A DNA stretch of 11,454 nt, taken from Goniomonas avonlea. Taxonomy: Eukaryota; Cryptophyceae; Goniomonadida; Goniomonadaceae. Position numbers and translations under genes: made by a program. The stretch's first letter is position 1. Each line of letters starts with the position of its first letter. Below the pieces are notes generated by a model. The model was not told the DNA's origin and made no database searches. It saw nothing but the letters and a program-made list of their open reading frames with translations. Shown here one piece after another: positions 1-8,098 of the stretch. Location: NCBI GenBank assembly GCA_003573635.1, contig QUTJ01031404.1, forward strand, positions 1 to 11,454. The letters are read 5' to 3'.

Positions 1-212
1 GGTGTGAGTGTGAGTGTGAGTGAGTGCGAGTATGAGTGAGTGTAGTGTGAGTGTGAGTGTGAGTGTGAGTGTGCGAGTGTGAGTGAGTGTGAGTGTGAGT
101 GTGAGTGAGTGTGAGTGAGTGTGAGTGTGAGTGTGAGTGAGTGTGAGTGTGGGTGTGAGTGTGAGTGTGAGTGTGAGTGTGAGTGCGAGTGTGAGTGCGA
201 GTGCGAGTGAGT
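1..212. repeat. GTGAGT/GAGTGT-type microsatellite
   Basis: An almost uninterrupted mixture of GTGAGT, GTGA and GAGTGT units fills the left edge and continues out of the window. It lies inside the last visible intron of the minus-strand glycosyltransferase gene, whose donor is at 226. On the transcribed strand it therefore reads as a CACTCA/ACTC tract. No coding signal is visible in it. Confidence 0.93.
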
Positions 213-226
213 GCCTTTCCACTTAC

Positions 227-3200
227 TTTCGATAATGCAACAGTAGGACCCTGTGGCACAGGTCGAGCTCAGCCACCTCGCGGCCAATTGGGTGCCATTG
301 ATGCCGGGCAGGGTCAAAATTTGTCTGTGCGAAGGTCGATGGATTGAATATGATGGGCTTGTCGTACTGGATGAGGTCCCTGGGGCACAGGGTCACACCG
401 ACACGCGCACAAGTAGATTGTGCTGGCTCTGTCTGTTTGGCGTGGTGGTTAGCGCACCTCCACAGCATATGGTTTTCGACATCTGTATCGGCCAACTGGT
501 TGAAACAGTTGACAATCGGCCTCGTTGATGCTGCGCGGAGGACGCCTTTGTCTGTCTGTCTGCCTGCCTGTCTGCCTGCCTGTCTGTCTGTCTGTCTGCC
601 TGCCTGCCTGCCTGCCTGCCTGCGCACCTGTGTCCACGGAACGAGTGATCGACGAGAGACTCGTCGAGCGCCTTGGCCGTCTCCAGCACTGCACGCGCGC
701 GCTCTCACACAATTTCTCACATTCTCAGGCTCTCACACGCACGCACCCACGCACACTCATACACGCATGCGCACGTGCAAACACCCTTTCTTTCACTTCT
801 CTCCTACGGATATAGGGGCACATAACGACACCTGTGTCCATGGAACGAGTGATAGACGAGTGACTCGTCGAGGGCCTTGGCTTTCTCGAGCACCTCCGGG
901 TCTGTTTCGACCATTGCATACGCGATAGGCCTGGGGCACGAGATCAGGCGGGGACTTTGACAGGTGCTTGATAGGTGGTGGGTGGGTCCTCTCGGTGCGG
1001 CAGGGAGAGAGAGGGTGAGAGGGCAACGGGCGGGATGGAGAGAAAGAAAGAACGAGAGAGAGAGAGTGAGTCTAAGAGAGAATTCAAGCCATTCAGGCAC
1101 CGGGAGAGAGACAGAGCGGCGGCATCCCTCACCTGGCAGCCGTCACACCCCGCCTGTACATCTCCAGCAAAGGCGTCTTCATGTCATCTGGGTTGGGGTG
1201 GTAGGGGAAATGCAAAAACTCATCAACGTCCTGTAGCGGGGCTTCAGTCGGCTGAGTCATTCGGGACGAGCGAGTGCATGGCAGACAAAACGGCGCAAAC
1301 GCCGCCCCAAGAATCGGACAAAATCTACCCTCCCCACACCAAGATTTCGCCAGAGTTCCACAAGAACAGGAACTGCGTCGCCTCTGCCTCTCTCTCTCTC
1401 TCTCCGTCAAGTGTCCCCCCCCCCGTCCCCTCCCCCTCTCCCTTACTTCCTCTCCCCCCTCTCTCCCTCCTCTCCCTCTTCCTCTCCTCTCCCTCTCTCT
1501 CCCTGTTTCCTATCTCCCCTCCGTCACCCTCTCTCCTCCCCATTCTCGTCCCTCTTCCTCTCTCCTCTCCCTCCCTCCCTCCCTCCTCCTCCCGGGGGGA
1601 GTGCAGAGGTTGGCAGGGGTACTTCGACCTGGAAAATCGAACCTGATCTGAAAACGAACTTGCAAAAACACCATATCAGTGCTAGATTGACAGATGCCTG
1701 CGCGAGCACACCGACACACAACTCGGGCTGGTCCTCGCCCAAAGGACACAGGGCACAGAGCAGCCACAGATCAGTGAATGTGCCCCTGGAGCAAAGAAAA
1801 GGCGAGCGCGACGGACCGGGCATGCGATAAAATGGGCGGCGCCAGCAGATTCCACCGCCGCTCGCTCAAATCCGTGTTGTTCAAAAAACTGTGACAGCCG
1901 AATTTCCGCTCTGGCTTTCCCTTTCCTGTTGAACTCTTCCACCACTGCCAAAATGTCCTGCGCGTGTGCTTCAGCGCATTTTTTCAACTGGTGTTGGCAA
2001 TGGCGGCAATGCCCCTTCTGTTCTGTTTCGCGATACGTCAACGTGCACCTCCCCGCTTTCTCCCTCTCCTCCCTCTCCTTCCTTTCCCCCCTCTCCCTAC
2101 CTCCCTCCCTATCGCTTTCCCCCCACCTCTCTCCGCCCCCCTCTCCCGCTCCTCTCTCCCCTCGCTTTTTGTTTTGTTCTCTTCTCCCCCGCCCCCTCTC
2201 GCTCTCGCTCCCACACCCAACATGCAACACACAGCAACAACAGCAGCCGCAGCCGCAGCCGCAGCAGCAACAACGTCAACAACAACAGCAGCAACAGCAG
2301 CAACAACAACACAGCACACAGCACACGCGCTCACGCACCTCATCGCCTTCAGTCGGCGTGTGTCGGTCCACCAGCACAATGATCCGATCGGCGCACTGGT
2401 AGTGGCGGAGAAACTGCTGCAGCATGTACCCGCAGTTGATGCACGACACGTACACATGGAACACAAACTCGCTCGTTGAGCGTGGATTATCGCTAACCCG
2501 CCGCCTAGGAAGGCGGCCTGGGCTCATGGGGTCGGTGGGTGCGAGAGACGCTTGGTGTTCGAAAGGGGGAGACGGAAGCAAAATTTCCGCGGAGCCGCAC
2601 CCTACCGTGGCGAGGTTGATTTTGGTGCCGGTTCTGGACGCAACGGATTCTACGAGCGCCATTCGGACTGAATTGCTGCCACTGCTGGCGTTGAAAACAG
2701 CCGGAGTCACGAGGCTATCCCTGACCACTGATGCAACCGCATTTAAGGCTGGATTGTTCCCAACAGGCACACCGTTGAATAACACCACCTTGCACAGGGT
2801 AAAAATTGAGTCTCCAGCAGAGTCTGTTGCGAGTAGCTGATCACCGAGCTCGAGGGCTTCGAGGCGGTCAAACATGTATCCGCTCAGGTCGAGCATATTG
2901 AAGATGTAGACACCCAACCTCTGGTTATGGGGATGGCTTCTTCTCCAGTTCAAGAAAAAACTCGGAGAGTATTCGCGTTTTAGCAAGACTCTGTGCTTCA
3001 GGTTGCTGTCCTCGCAAGGTGCGGTCATGATCCGTGCAGTTAGCGCGGCATCGATCTCCGGACAGGTGTCGTTTAGTCCTTTTTCGACTTTGATCAATGA
3101 TTGATATCGAATGCATGCAGTCCTGAATACTCCCTCTGACCTGACAGTCGTCTCTGATTCACGACGCAGCAGAAGGTGCACTCCAGATGAAATTACTGAG

Positions 3201-3673
3201 AAGTCTGTTCGAGCGCGCATCACGGCCGTTTGAGCTGCATCCATGACTCCAACAGTATCATCCAACATAATTATGCCACGGAAGTTCAGCAAATCCATCA
3301 AGAGAGGCGCGACAAGGCAGGGCACCACTTCGGGGGTCTGCTCAAACAACCCAAGGTCGACATAGACCCAGTCGAACTTTGACCCATTGCCGGAGATCGC
3401 AACTAGTTCACTGGTGCCACTCCATGTATGCCCGCAACTCAAACAAGTCACGCTTTTCGCTCCGATAGTATCTTCTGCCCACTTTGATACGACATGGCCG
3501 TGACGAGCGACGATTAAAGATCGAAAGTTCGTAACCAAGTACGGCCGGAGATAATAGCTCCAAACTCTGCTGTACATGCTGACCCAAGTCTTGGTCTGCT
3601 CAGGAGTGAGCCCTGAAATCTCAATGGCGCTAACCAGGATCGCCGTCGCCAAGATTCCACCGAGGCCTCGCAT
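227..3673 (-). CDS. Secreted/Golgi protein with methyltransferase-like N-terminus and GT2/GT92-like glycosyltransferase domain (3' partial)
   Basis: Exons visible on the minus strand are 3673-2339, 1957 to about 1817, about 1697-1660, 1230-1133, 930-832, 530-458 and 366-227. The final donor (GTAAGT at 226) leads out of the window. Phases agree at every junction except between exons 2 and 3, which I could not resolve (candidate exon 2 ends 1856 and 1817; exon 3 start 1697). Residues 1-21 are a hydrophobic signal or anchor. Residues about 95-150 contain FDWVYVDL and GIIMLDDT, like the late motifs of class I SAM methyltransferases; the glycine-rich motif I is not visible. From about residue 400 a GT-A fold begins: FVFHVYVSC, then MLQQFLRHY, then [11 protein letters not shown]. 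It continues with DMVFLQ joined to DVDEFLHF (metal-binding D-x-D-E-F), then [11 protein letters not shown] and LLLHYRK. This order is that of GT2_4/GT92-type transferases. Function is inferred: sugar transfer in the secretory pathway, acceptor unknown. Residues 210-395 are unrecognised. Confidence 0.7.
549..623. repeat. TGTC/TGCC tetranucleotide microsatellite
   Basis: An interspersed run of TGTC and TGCC units sits in the intron between exons 5 and 6 of the minus-strand glycosyltransferase gene. It lies just downstream (in transcript sense) of a duplicated exon copy. On the transcribed strand it reads CAGG/CAGA, with a usable acceptor (CGCGCAG) at its 3' side before exon 6 at 530. Similar tetranucleotides recur at 8058-8098 and 10551-10620. 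Confidence 0.95.
628..688 (-). pseudogene. Duplicated copy of glycosyltransferase exon 5, frame-incompatible
   Basis: This minus-strand segment encodes [16 protein letters not shown] before a GT donor. The accepted exon 5 (930-832) encodes [16 protein letters not shown] before an equivalent donor. About 60 nt are shared with few differences, so one is a tandem copy of the other. Exon 4 ends in phase 2, exon 5 starts and ends in phase 2, and exon 6 starts in phase 2, so the gene reads cleanly without this copy. The copy's only good acceptor (GTGCAG at 689) opens in phase 1 and its 61 nt shift the frame. It is either a dead exon or a frame-breaking alternative exon. Both the reading frame and the donor remain intact, which suggests the copy is recent. 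Confidence 0.65.
1386..1598. repeat. Pyrimidine-rich low-complexity tract
   Basis: A tract of CTCT, CCCT and CCTC units with long C runs lies inside the glycosyltransferase intron 1659-1231. It is purine-rich on the transcribed strand. Apparent proline/serine/leucine-rich reading frames here are low-complexity artefacts. Confidence 0.9.
2052..2218. repeat. Pyrimidine-rich low-complexity tract in intron 1 of the glycosyltransferase gene
   Basis: CTCC/CCCT-rich sequence lies in the 381-nt intron between exon 1 (donor GTGCGT at 2338) and exon 2 (acceptor CGCGCAG at 1958). It reads as GA-rich on the transcribed strand. The open minus-strand frame through it (Glu/Arg/Gly-rich) is compositional and is not called as coding. 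Confidence 0.85.
2230..2327. repeat. CAG/CAA trinucleotide tract (CTG/TTG on transcribed strand)
   Basis: About 98 bases of mixed CAG, CAA and CCG units lie just inside the donor side of intron 1 of the glycosyltransferase gene. On the transcribed strand this is a CTG/TTG tract beginning about ten bases after the splice donor. Plus-strand frames would give polyglutamine, but nothing else supports a plus-strand gene there. Confidence 0.9.
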
Positions 3674-3675
3674 GG

Positions 3676-3726
3676 CTACAGAGTAGGCTCTCTGTCACGC
3701 CCCAGCAGGCTCCTCAAGTCCTCCAT
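3676..3726 (-). promoter_or_regulatory. Upstream ORF of 16 codons in the glycosyltransferase leader
   Basis: A minus-strand ATG at 3726 opens a 16-codon frame (MEDLRSLLGRDREPTL) that ends in TAG at 3678-3676. The stop is two bases before the main ATG at 3673, which has a purine at -3. The frames differ by one. Such tight spacing is compatible with termination-reinitiation control of the main frame. Peptide function is not implied. The main start is preferred because it begins the hydrophobic leader of the long exon. Confidence 0.5.
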
Positions 3727-3776
3727 ACTTCTCGTGTGCCCTACCCGTTGAGGACACTGCTGCGCCGGTACCTGAT

Positions 3777-3818
3777 CTGTGATGGATGGGGGTGGGGGGT
3801 GGGGGTGTGGGTACTCAC
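3777..3818 (-). other. Candidate 42-nt intron in the 5' leader of the glycosyltransferase gene
   Basis: On the minus strand a consensus donor (GTGAGT at 3818) is followed by a C/A-rich tract and the acceptor CATCACAG ending at 3777. The length, 42 nt, equals the shortest clear introns elsewhere in the window (RPB5 intron 3 and UBR7 intron 2). It would place a noncoding first exon upstream of 3818. No coding frame joins it to the main ATG, so it is called a leader intron. Confidence 0.5.
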
Positions 3819-3859
3819 CCGGCAAGCAGGAACTGAGCAAGTAACACCCTAGTTGACAC

Positions 3860-3903
3860 CTAGGACCTATATCTCCCTAAAGGTCGCCCCATATAGGCCC
3901 TAG
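3860..3903. repeat. Imperfect inverted repeat in the divergent spacer
   Basis: CTAGGACCTATAT at 3860-3872 pairs with ATATAGGCCCTAG at 3891-3903, 12 of 13 positions, around an 18-nt loop. It lies between the divergent glycosyltransferase gene and the gene at 4140. It could be a protein-binding palindrome, or a hairpin in the glycosyltransferase leader transcript; the TATAT in each arm may also act as a weak TATA element. Confidence 0.5.
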
Positions 3904-4095
3904 ACCTTTTCTGTATTTTTCTGGCGGTGCTCACTGCTCCACTGTAAGCCGTGCTGATTATGATTGGCATCCATTTTCTTCTTGTTGTTTAATTATGGAA
4001 CAAGTTTCAATGTCAAGTCCATTAGTGATTTTGAGTGAAAATAACAGTGTTTGTCGTTGGTATTTGTTTTGGTAATTTTCCGAGGGGCACGACCC

Positions 4096-4102
4096 TATAA
4101 AA
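4096..4102 (+). promoter_or_regulatory. TATA box for the gene at 4140
   Basis: TATAAAA ends 37 bases before the ATG at 4140. At usual TATA-to-start spacing, transcription would begin around 4125-4130, leaving a leader of only some 10-15 nt. The rest of the spacer 3827-4095 holds only the inverted repeat at 3860-3903 and otherwise no recognisable element. Confidence 0.5.
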
Positions 4103-4139
4103 CACCAACGGCCTGATTTTTGAAAGTCGAAAAACAAAC

Positions 4140-4964
4140 ATGGGAGCACAGCTCGCCACCCTTACCCAAGGAGACAGTGAGGAGAACAAGGAAGCTCTTC
4201 GCCGTTGGACTGAAAAACAAAAGTATGTACACACTGCTCTTATTGCTTGGAACCCGTGTTGACGTCTGATTCGCAGGTGCAAGAAGAAGGGAATTCCGTA
4301 TGTCGACTCCAACCCCCCCAAGAAAGAAAGGGCTGGTCATGATGTTCGAGGCCACAGCGATGATTCTGAAAATGTGCGTGGAAGGGACGGCGAGAATGGC
4401 CGAGGACGTGGCGACAGAGGTCACGATGGGCGTGAACGCCGAGGACCTCGCCCAGAGCATGGTCGTGCACCAAGAGAAGAGCTCAGTGAGAAAGATCGCC
4501 GAATTCAAGAGCTCGAGGCGCAAGTCCGGGAGTTGAAGAAAACTCGAATTGCGCCGCGAGGTGGCGTCAAGGATGTGGAACCCCGCTCCAACGATGGAAG
4601 GGATTTTATCCGTGGAGATCCTTATCGTGATCAACGTCGCGAGTACGAAGAGAATTTCCGGCCTCAAAGGCCTCGCGGCCATCCTCGTAATGACGATGGC
4701 ATGAATTCAAGCCGGTCCTATGGCCCGAAGAGCGACCGGGATGTCTACGACAACCCGATGCGGTCGAGTGGGCCAAGGAACGATCAGCGAATTTATGACT
4801 CTTATGACCGGCTACTGTCGGGCCGAGAGCGAACGGGCGGATCAGGTTATGATTATAATCCTCGTCTTGAGCAAACCCGGAGTGTGCGCAACGTGCGTCC
4901 GGTTGACGATTACCGAAGAGAGCCGCAGGATTACAACCGACCCCGCCAACGCCGCCAGATCTGA
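4140..4964 (+). CDS. Unrecognised charged, Arg/Asp/Gly-rich, mostly disordered protein (2 exons)
   Basis: Exons are 4140-4222 and 4277-4964, joined by a 54-nt intron (donor GTATGT, acceptor TTCGCAG) that splits a lysine codon. The product is 256 residues ending at TGA. I do not recognise the family. The N-terminus MGAQLATLT fits a loose N-myristoylation pattern (Gly2, small residue at position 6). Residues 20-35 are basic (ALRRWTEK, then CKKKG). Residues about 65-100 are RGR/RGD/RRG-rich, followed by a short coiled-coil-like stretch, SEKDRRIQELEAQVRELKK. The C-terminal half is Arg/Asp/Tyr/Pro-rich and contains an internal repeat: SYGPKSDRDVYD and SSGPRNDQRIYD. Composition suggests an RNA-binding or scaffold protein, but that is inference. 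It is convergent with RPB5. A long antisense frame overlaps it and is regarded as a shadow. Confidence 0.75.
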
Positions 4965-5326
4965 GCGGCCAGATCGGGTAGCAGCATGGTGTCCATTAGA
5001 CACGGGAAGGATTCGGAACTATATTAACTGTAATTGACTGCGCGAGCTCAACATTCAATTGGGCATTGTTGGACGTTCCTGGTAAAAATGTGCAATGCCG
5101 CAAACCTATTACTGATGTCAGCCCGTCGTTGAGTTCATTCTAAGAGTGCCAGAGCAATCAGAATAACTGGAGGTGTACAAAGTTCATTAGGATAATTCTG
5201 CAAGCGGAGCAGAAGATCAAATACAAGTCCGAACTTTTCGAGGTGCACCCGGGAAGGGTGCTCAAGCACCTTGGTCACGGATTCAAGACTCTCCAGCCAG
5301 ACACAATAAGGATATTGGCCACACTG
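4965..5326. other. Convergent intergenic spacer (two 3' UTRs)
   Basis: This 362-bp spacer lies between the stop of the plus-strand gene and the stop of RPB5. I see no gene. A TGTAA at 5029-5033 is a possible plus-strand polyadenylation signal of the kind used in some algae; no AATAAA was seen on either strand. Two small hairpins are present: GGCATTG (5062-5068) pairing with CAATGCC (5093-5099), and the near-palindrome GGTGCTCAAGCACC around 5259-5272. Their role is unknown. Confidence 0.5.
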
Positions 5327-6177
5327 TCATGTCACAAGCCGATACGTGACATAGCGTCCGGCTGTCTCGCTGGTCCTGATGATGCGGACAACCTGTTTGA
5401 AACGCTCAGCAAAGAACGACCGTGCTCAAACGAACACTCACATCACCCCGCTGCAGTCCATAGTAACGAGCAAGGGGGTCGATCAGTTGACAGCGTGGCA
5501 GCTGCCCTTCGCTCAACTTGTAACGTTTCAGCAGGGTGACCTTTTCCTCCGCAGTCAAAATTGTATGCTTGGGGACCTGGAAGCCAGTCAGTACAAACAG
5601 GATGCTTCGCCTACTTACCAGCATGTGCTTCGTGATGTTTACAAGAAGCTCCTTTTCCATGAAATGTTCCACAATGTGGGGCTTGTTTTTGATCGCAGTT
5701 TGTGCTTCGGACCAAACCGCGATGCGCTGCAACGAAAACGGCGACAAAGGCTGTGTCAAGACAATGATCCCTCGGGGGACTTCACGAACTTCCATTTGTT
5801 CCAAAATACTGGGAAAGTGTGAGGAGGTGTCGCACGCCAGAGAGGACGCACATGTTCACGACTTCCGTCCCAATCTTGCCCTCATGCTCCACAACGGGGA
5901 AAAACACAAGCAAATGCTCGGAAACATCACCAGCTTCGCGTTGCACCAGGAGGGTAAGATCTGTCCGAGATTTCTCATGGAACTTAACCATGAAGTCATT
6001 TTCGGTCATCTCTTGCTCCTCAGTGGTGAGAACGTAGCCGCGATCTGCCAACATCTCGTTCACTGTCTTCCGGACCCGATACAACCGATACACATCCTCC
6101 TCCTTGAGCTTGACTCCCTCAAATTCCACTGTTAGGCCTGGTTAGTTCATTCAGTCTTCACGGGTCGACGCCTTACT
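5327..6177 (-). CDS. RPB5: DNA-directed RNA polymerase subunit RPB5 (shared by Pol I, II and III)
   Basis: Coding exons on the minus strand are 6177 (one base), 6128-5852, 5808-5619, 5576-5442 and 5392-5327. Introns are 48, 43, 42 and 49 nt with donors GTAAGG, GTGCGT, GTAAGT and GTGAGT. The spliced product is 222 residues; human RPB5 has 210. The N-terminal jaw domain shows YRLYRVRKTVNEML, then DRGYVLT, then RTDLTLLV and VFFPV. The C-terminal assembly domain, homologous to archaeal RpoH, shows HFMEKELLVNITKHML, LLKRYKLSEGQLPR, DPLARYYGLQRGD and IIRTSETAGRYVTYRLV. This is a complete, apparently functional copy. The ATG is split between exons: A at 6177, then TG at 6128-6127. The first intron has a textbook ACTAAC branch site. 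Without that intron the frame would open at GTG. RPB5 acts in the nucleus in all three RNA polymerases. It is divergent from the UBR7-type gene. Confidence 0.95.
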
Positions 6178-6368
6178 GTTTGAGAACCGGCTCGCACAGC
6201 TTCCAAGACTCGGACCAAGAGCGCGCTTTGCTTGTCACCCCTAAGAAATAAATCAAAGAAAGAATCTGAAAGATATATGTATGAATTTATATAGCTAATG
6301 AAATAAAGGACGCTAACAAGCAAAACTTGGGTTGTTGGAAGCTTTCGCGCGTTTGTTGTCTGAGACAC
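6178..6368. promoter_or_regulatory. Bidirectional promoter and leaders between RPB5 and the UBR7-type gene
   Basis: Only 191 bp separate the RPB5 start-codon A (6177) from the UBR7 ATG (6369). The AT-rich centre holds TATATAAA on the minus strand near 6293-6286, and overlapping TTTATATAG plus AATAAA-like sequence on the plus strand near 6286-6306. This is much more AT-rich than the flanking coding DNA. It probably drives both genes; the exact starts cannot be seen. Confidence 0.55.
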
Positions 6369-8056
6369 ATGGCGGAAGAGAGCGTTAGTCTCCTTGATGT
6401 TGTGCAAAAGGAAGAAAACGAAGCAGTAGCCGCGAGAGACCTCATCATGCTTGGTGAGGTTTTGAAGTCGCCCGTGAAGTCCTTCGTTTTCTGATTTTTT
6501 GCAGCTCAAAAAACACCTTGCTCCTTCTCGCAAGGGTATCAGCGAGACTCTTTCTACTGGTGCCGCACCTGTGCTGGCCAGGAGGAAACTGAGGTTTGTT
6601 GTCCACGGATTGCCCTCGTATTTATCTGTCCGTAGGCTGCAATTTGCTTTGCGTGCATTGTGGTATGCCATCCTGACCACGACACCGTTGAAGTGGGCAA
6701 GAAGCGGCATACCCGCTGCGACTGCGGAACACAACGCACACATGCGAATCCGTGTGTAAAACATCCTGACAAGCCGGATAATGAAGAAAATAAGTACAAC
6801 CACAACTTCCGTGGTCGTTTCTGTTGGTGTGACGAGCCCGAAGCAGAAGATGGGGAGACCATGTATCAGGTACTGGACGCGCCCCCTCTTGTTCACTCTC
6901 TGACTCCGTTCCCGCCTGTTCAGTGTGTGATGTGCGAAGATTGGTATCACGATCGGCACATCGGCAAGGTTTGTAATCCTGCTCGCTCTTCTACCTTTCT
7001 GAGTTACTGCACAGCTTGCGGACGGTGACTTCGCCGCCTACACCTGCCGCGACTGTGCAAAAAAGCTGGTGTTTTTATGGCCGTACATTGATGCTGGAGA
7101 AGCCAGAACTGTTTTCAATGCGCCAATGGGCATGGACCGTGAGCGGAAGGAGGAACGTGCGAAGGAGCTCGCTGAGAGGGACGCTCGCGCCGCTTCGCTT
7201 GCCGGGAAACGAAAGAGGGAAGATGAGAATGGCGCATCCGCAGAAAAAGCTGAGGTTGAATCCTGTGAGCAGTGCAAGCTCATTGGTCTTGGCGGTGAGT
7301 GCTCCCCTGTGGGCTTACAGCTGCACCCCCCCCCCCTCCCTTCTCTCTCGCGGGCGCACACAGCACGGCACACACGGGTCAGCATTCGTTTGCCACGTGC
7401 GTGTGGGAGGGTGCGCTCCTGAGGGGGCTCGTGCGCGCGCGCGTGGGGGCGGTTTGAGGTGGTCCGGGTGTGGAGCGTGGGTGAGTGCAGCACTGCCACC
7501 ACGGTGCGGTGGTCACCCGCCAGTTGTCCCCGTGTGAGTGAGAGATGGTCGGTAAGGCTAGAGCGCTCTGATTTCATCTCTGTCTCTCTCACACAGTTCT
7601 CTCCCACACTCCCTTTCTCCCCCCCCCCCCCCCCCTCTCTCCCTGTTTGGGGACGGAGGAGGGCGAGAGTGGAGGGGGAGTGGGTGAGTGTGATGCACAT
7701 ATCCGCAAGTGAGCCTCACGACAGGGCTCTGTGAGTTTGGAAGGGCAGAGGATGTGTTTTGGAATCAAGGCTGGCGGTCCCACTTGTGCCGCTGCGCTGA
7801 GTGCCTCGCTCTGTATGACAAACACGGCGTGGGTTTCTTGGCGCTAGAGGAGGTGAGTCAGCCGTGGTCCAAACAGCTCGCCTCTCTCTCCCTCCCTCCT
7901 GCCCTCCATTGCCTCTCCCGCTCCCTCTCCCTCTCTTTTCACATTCACCCTGTCCATCTCACTCTCCCTCTCTTTCCCTCTCCCCCCTCTGCCATGACTC
8001 AAAGACCGTCGCGTCACGTGGTCGGCGGCCTAAGACCGATGTCCTCTCTTTCTCTC

Positions 8057-8098
<42 letters not shown>

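Noticed and set aside
1386-1651. Pro/Ser/Leu-rich plus-strand frames in the CT-rich tract
   Set aside because: Pure low-complexity sequence inside an intron; all three frames look equally open.
1958-2055. Minus-strand frame [20 protein letters not shown] as an N-terminal extension of glycosyltransferase exon 2
   Set aside because: Splicing GAG at 2339 directly to GAC at 1957 keeps phase and continues the GT-A fold naturally (TEGDE then DILAVVEEF). The extension would need a purine-only acceptor.
2220-2402. Plus-strand polyglutamine/asparagine-like frames over the CAG/CAA tract
   Set aside because: Compositional. The tract lies in intron 1 of the minus-strand glycosyltransferase gene, and no flanking plus-strand exon or homology supports a protein.
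4095-4682. 195-codon minus-strand open frame opposite the charged protein gene
   Set aside because: No recognisable domain. It runs antisense to a well-supported two-exon gene and into that gene's promoter; it is likely a shadow caused by codon bias.
7735-7748. Exon 6 beginning at 7749 rather than 7725
   Set aside because: Also phase-compatible, but the 7725 start restores the family spacing between the CKL motif and the FWN/YWP motif; kept only as the alternative.
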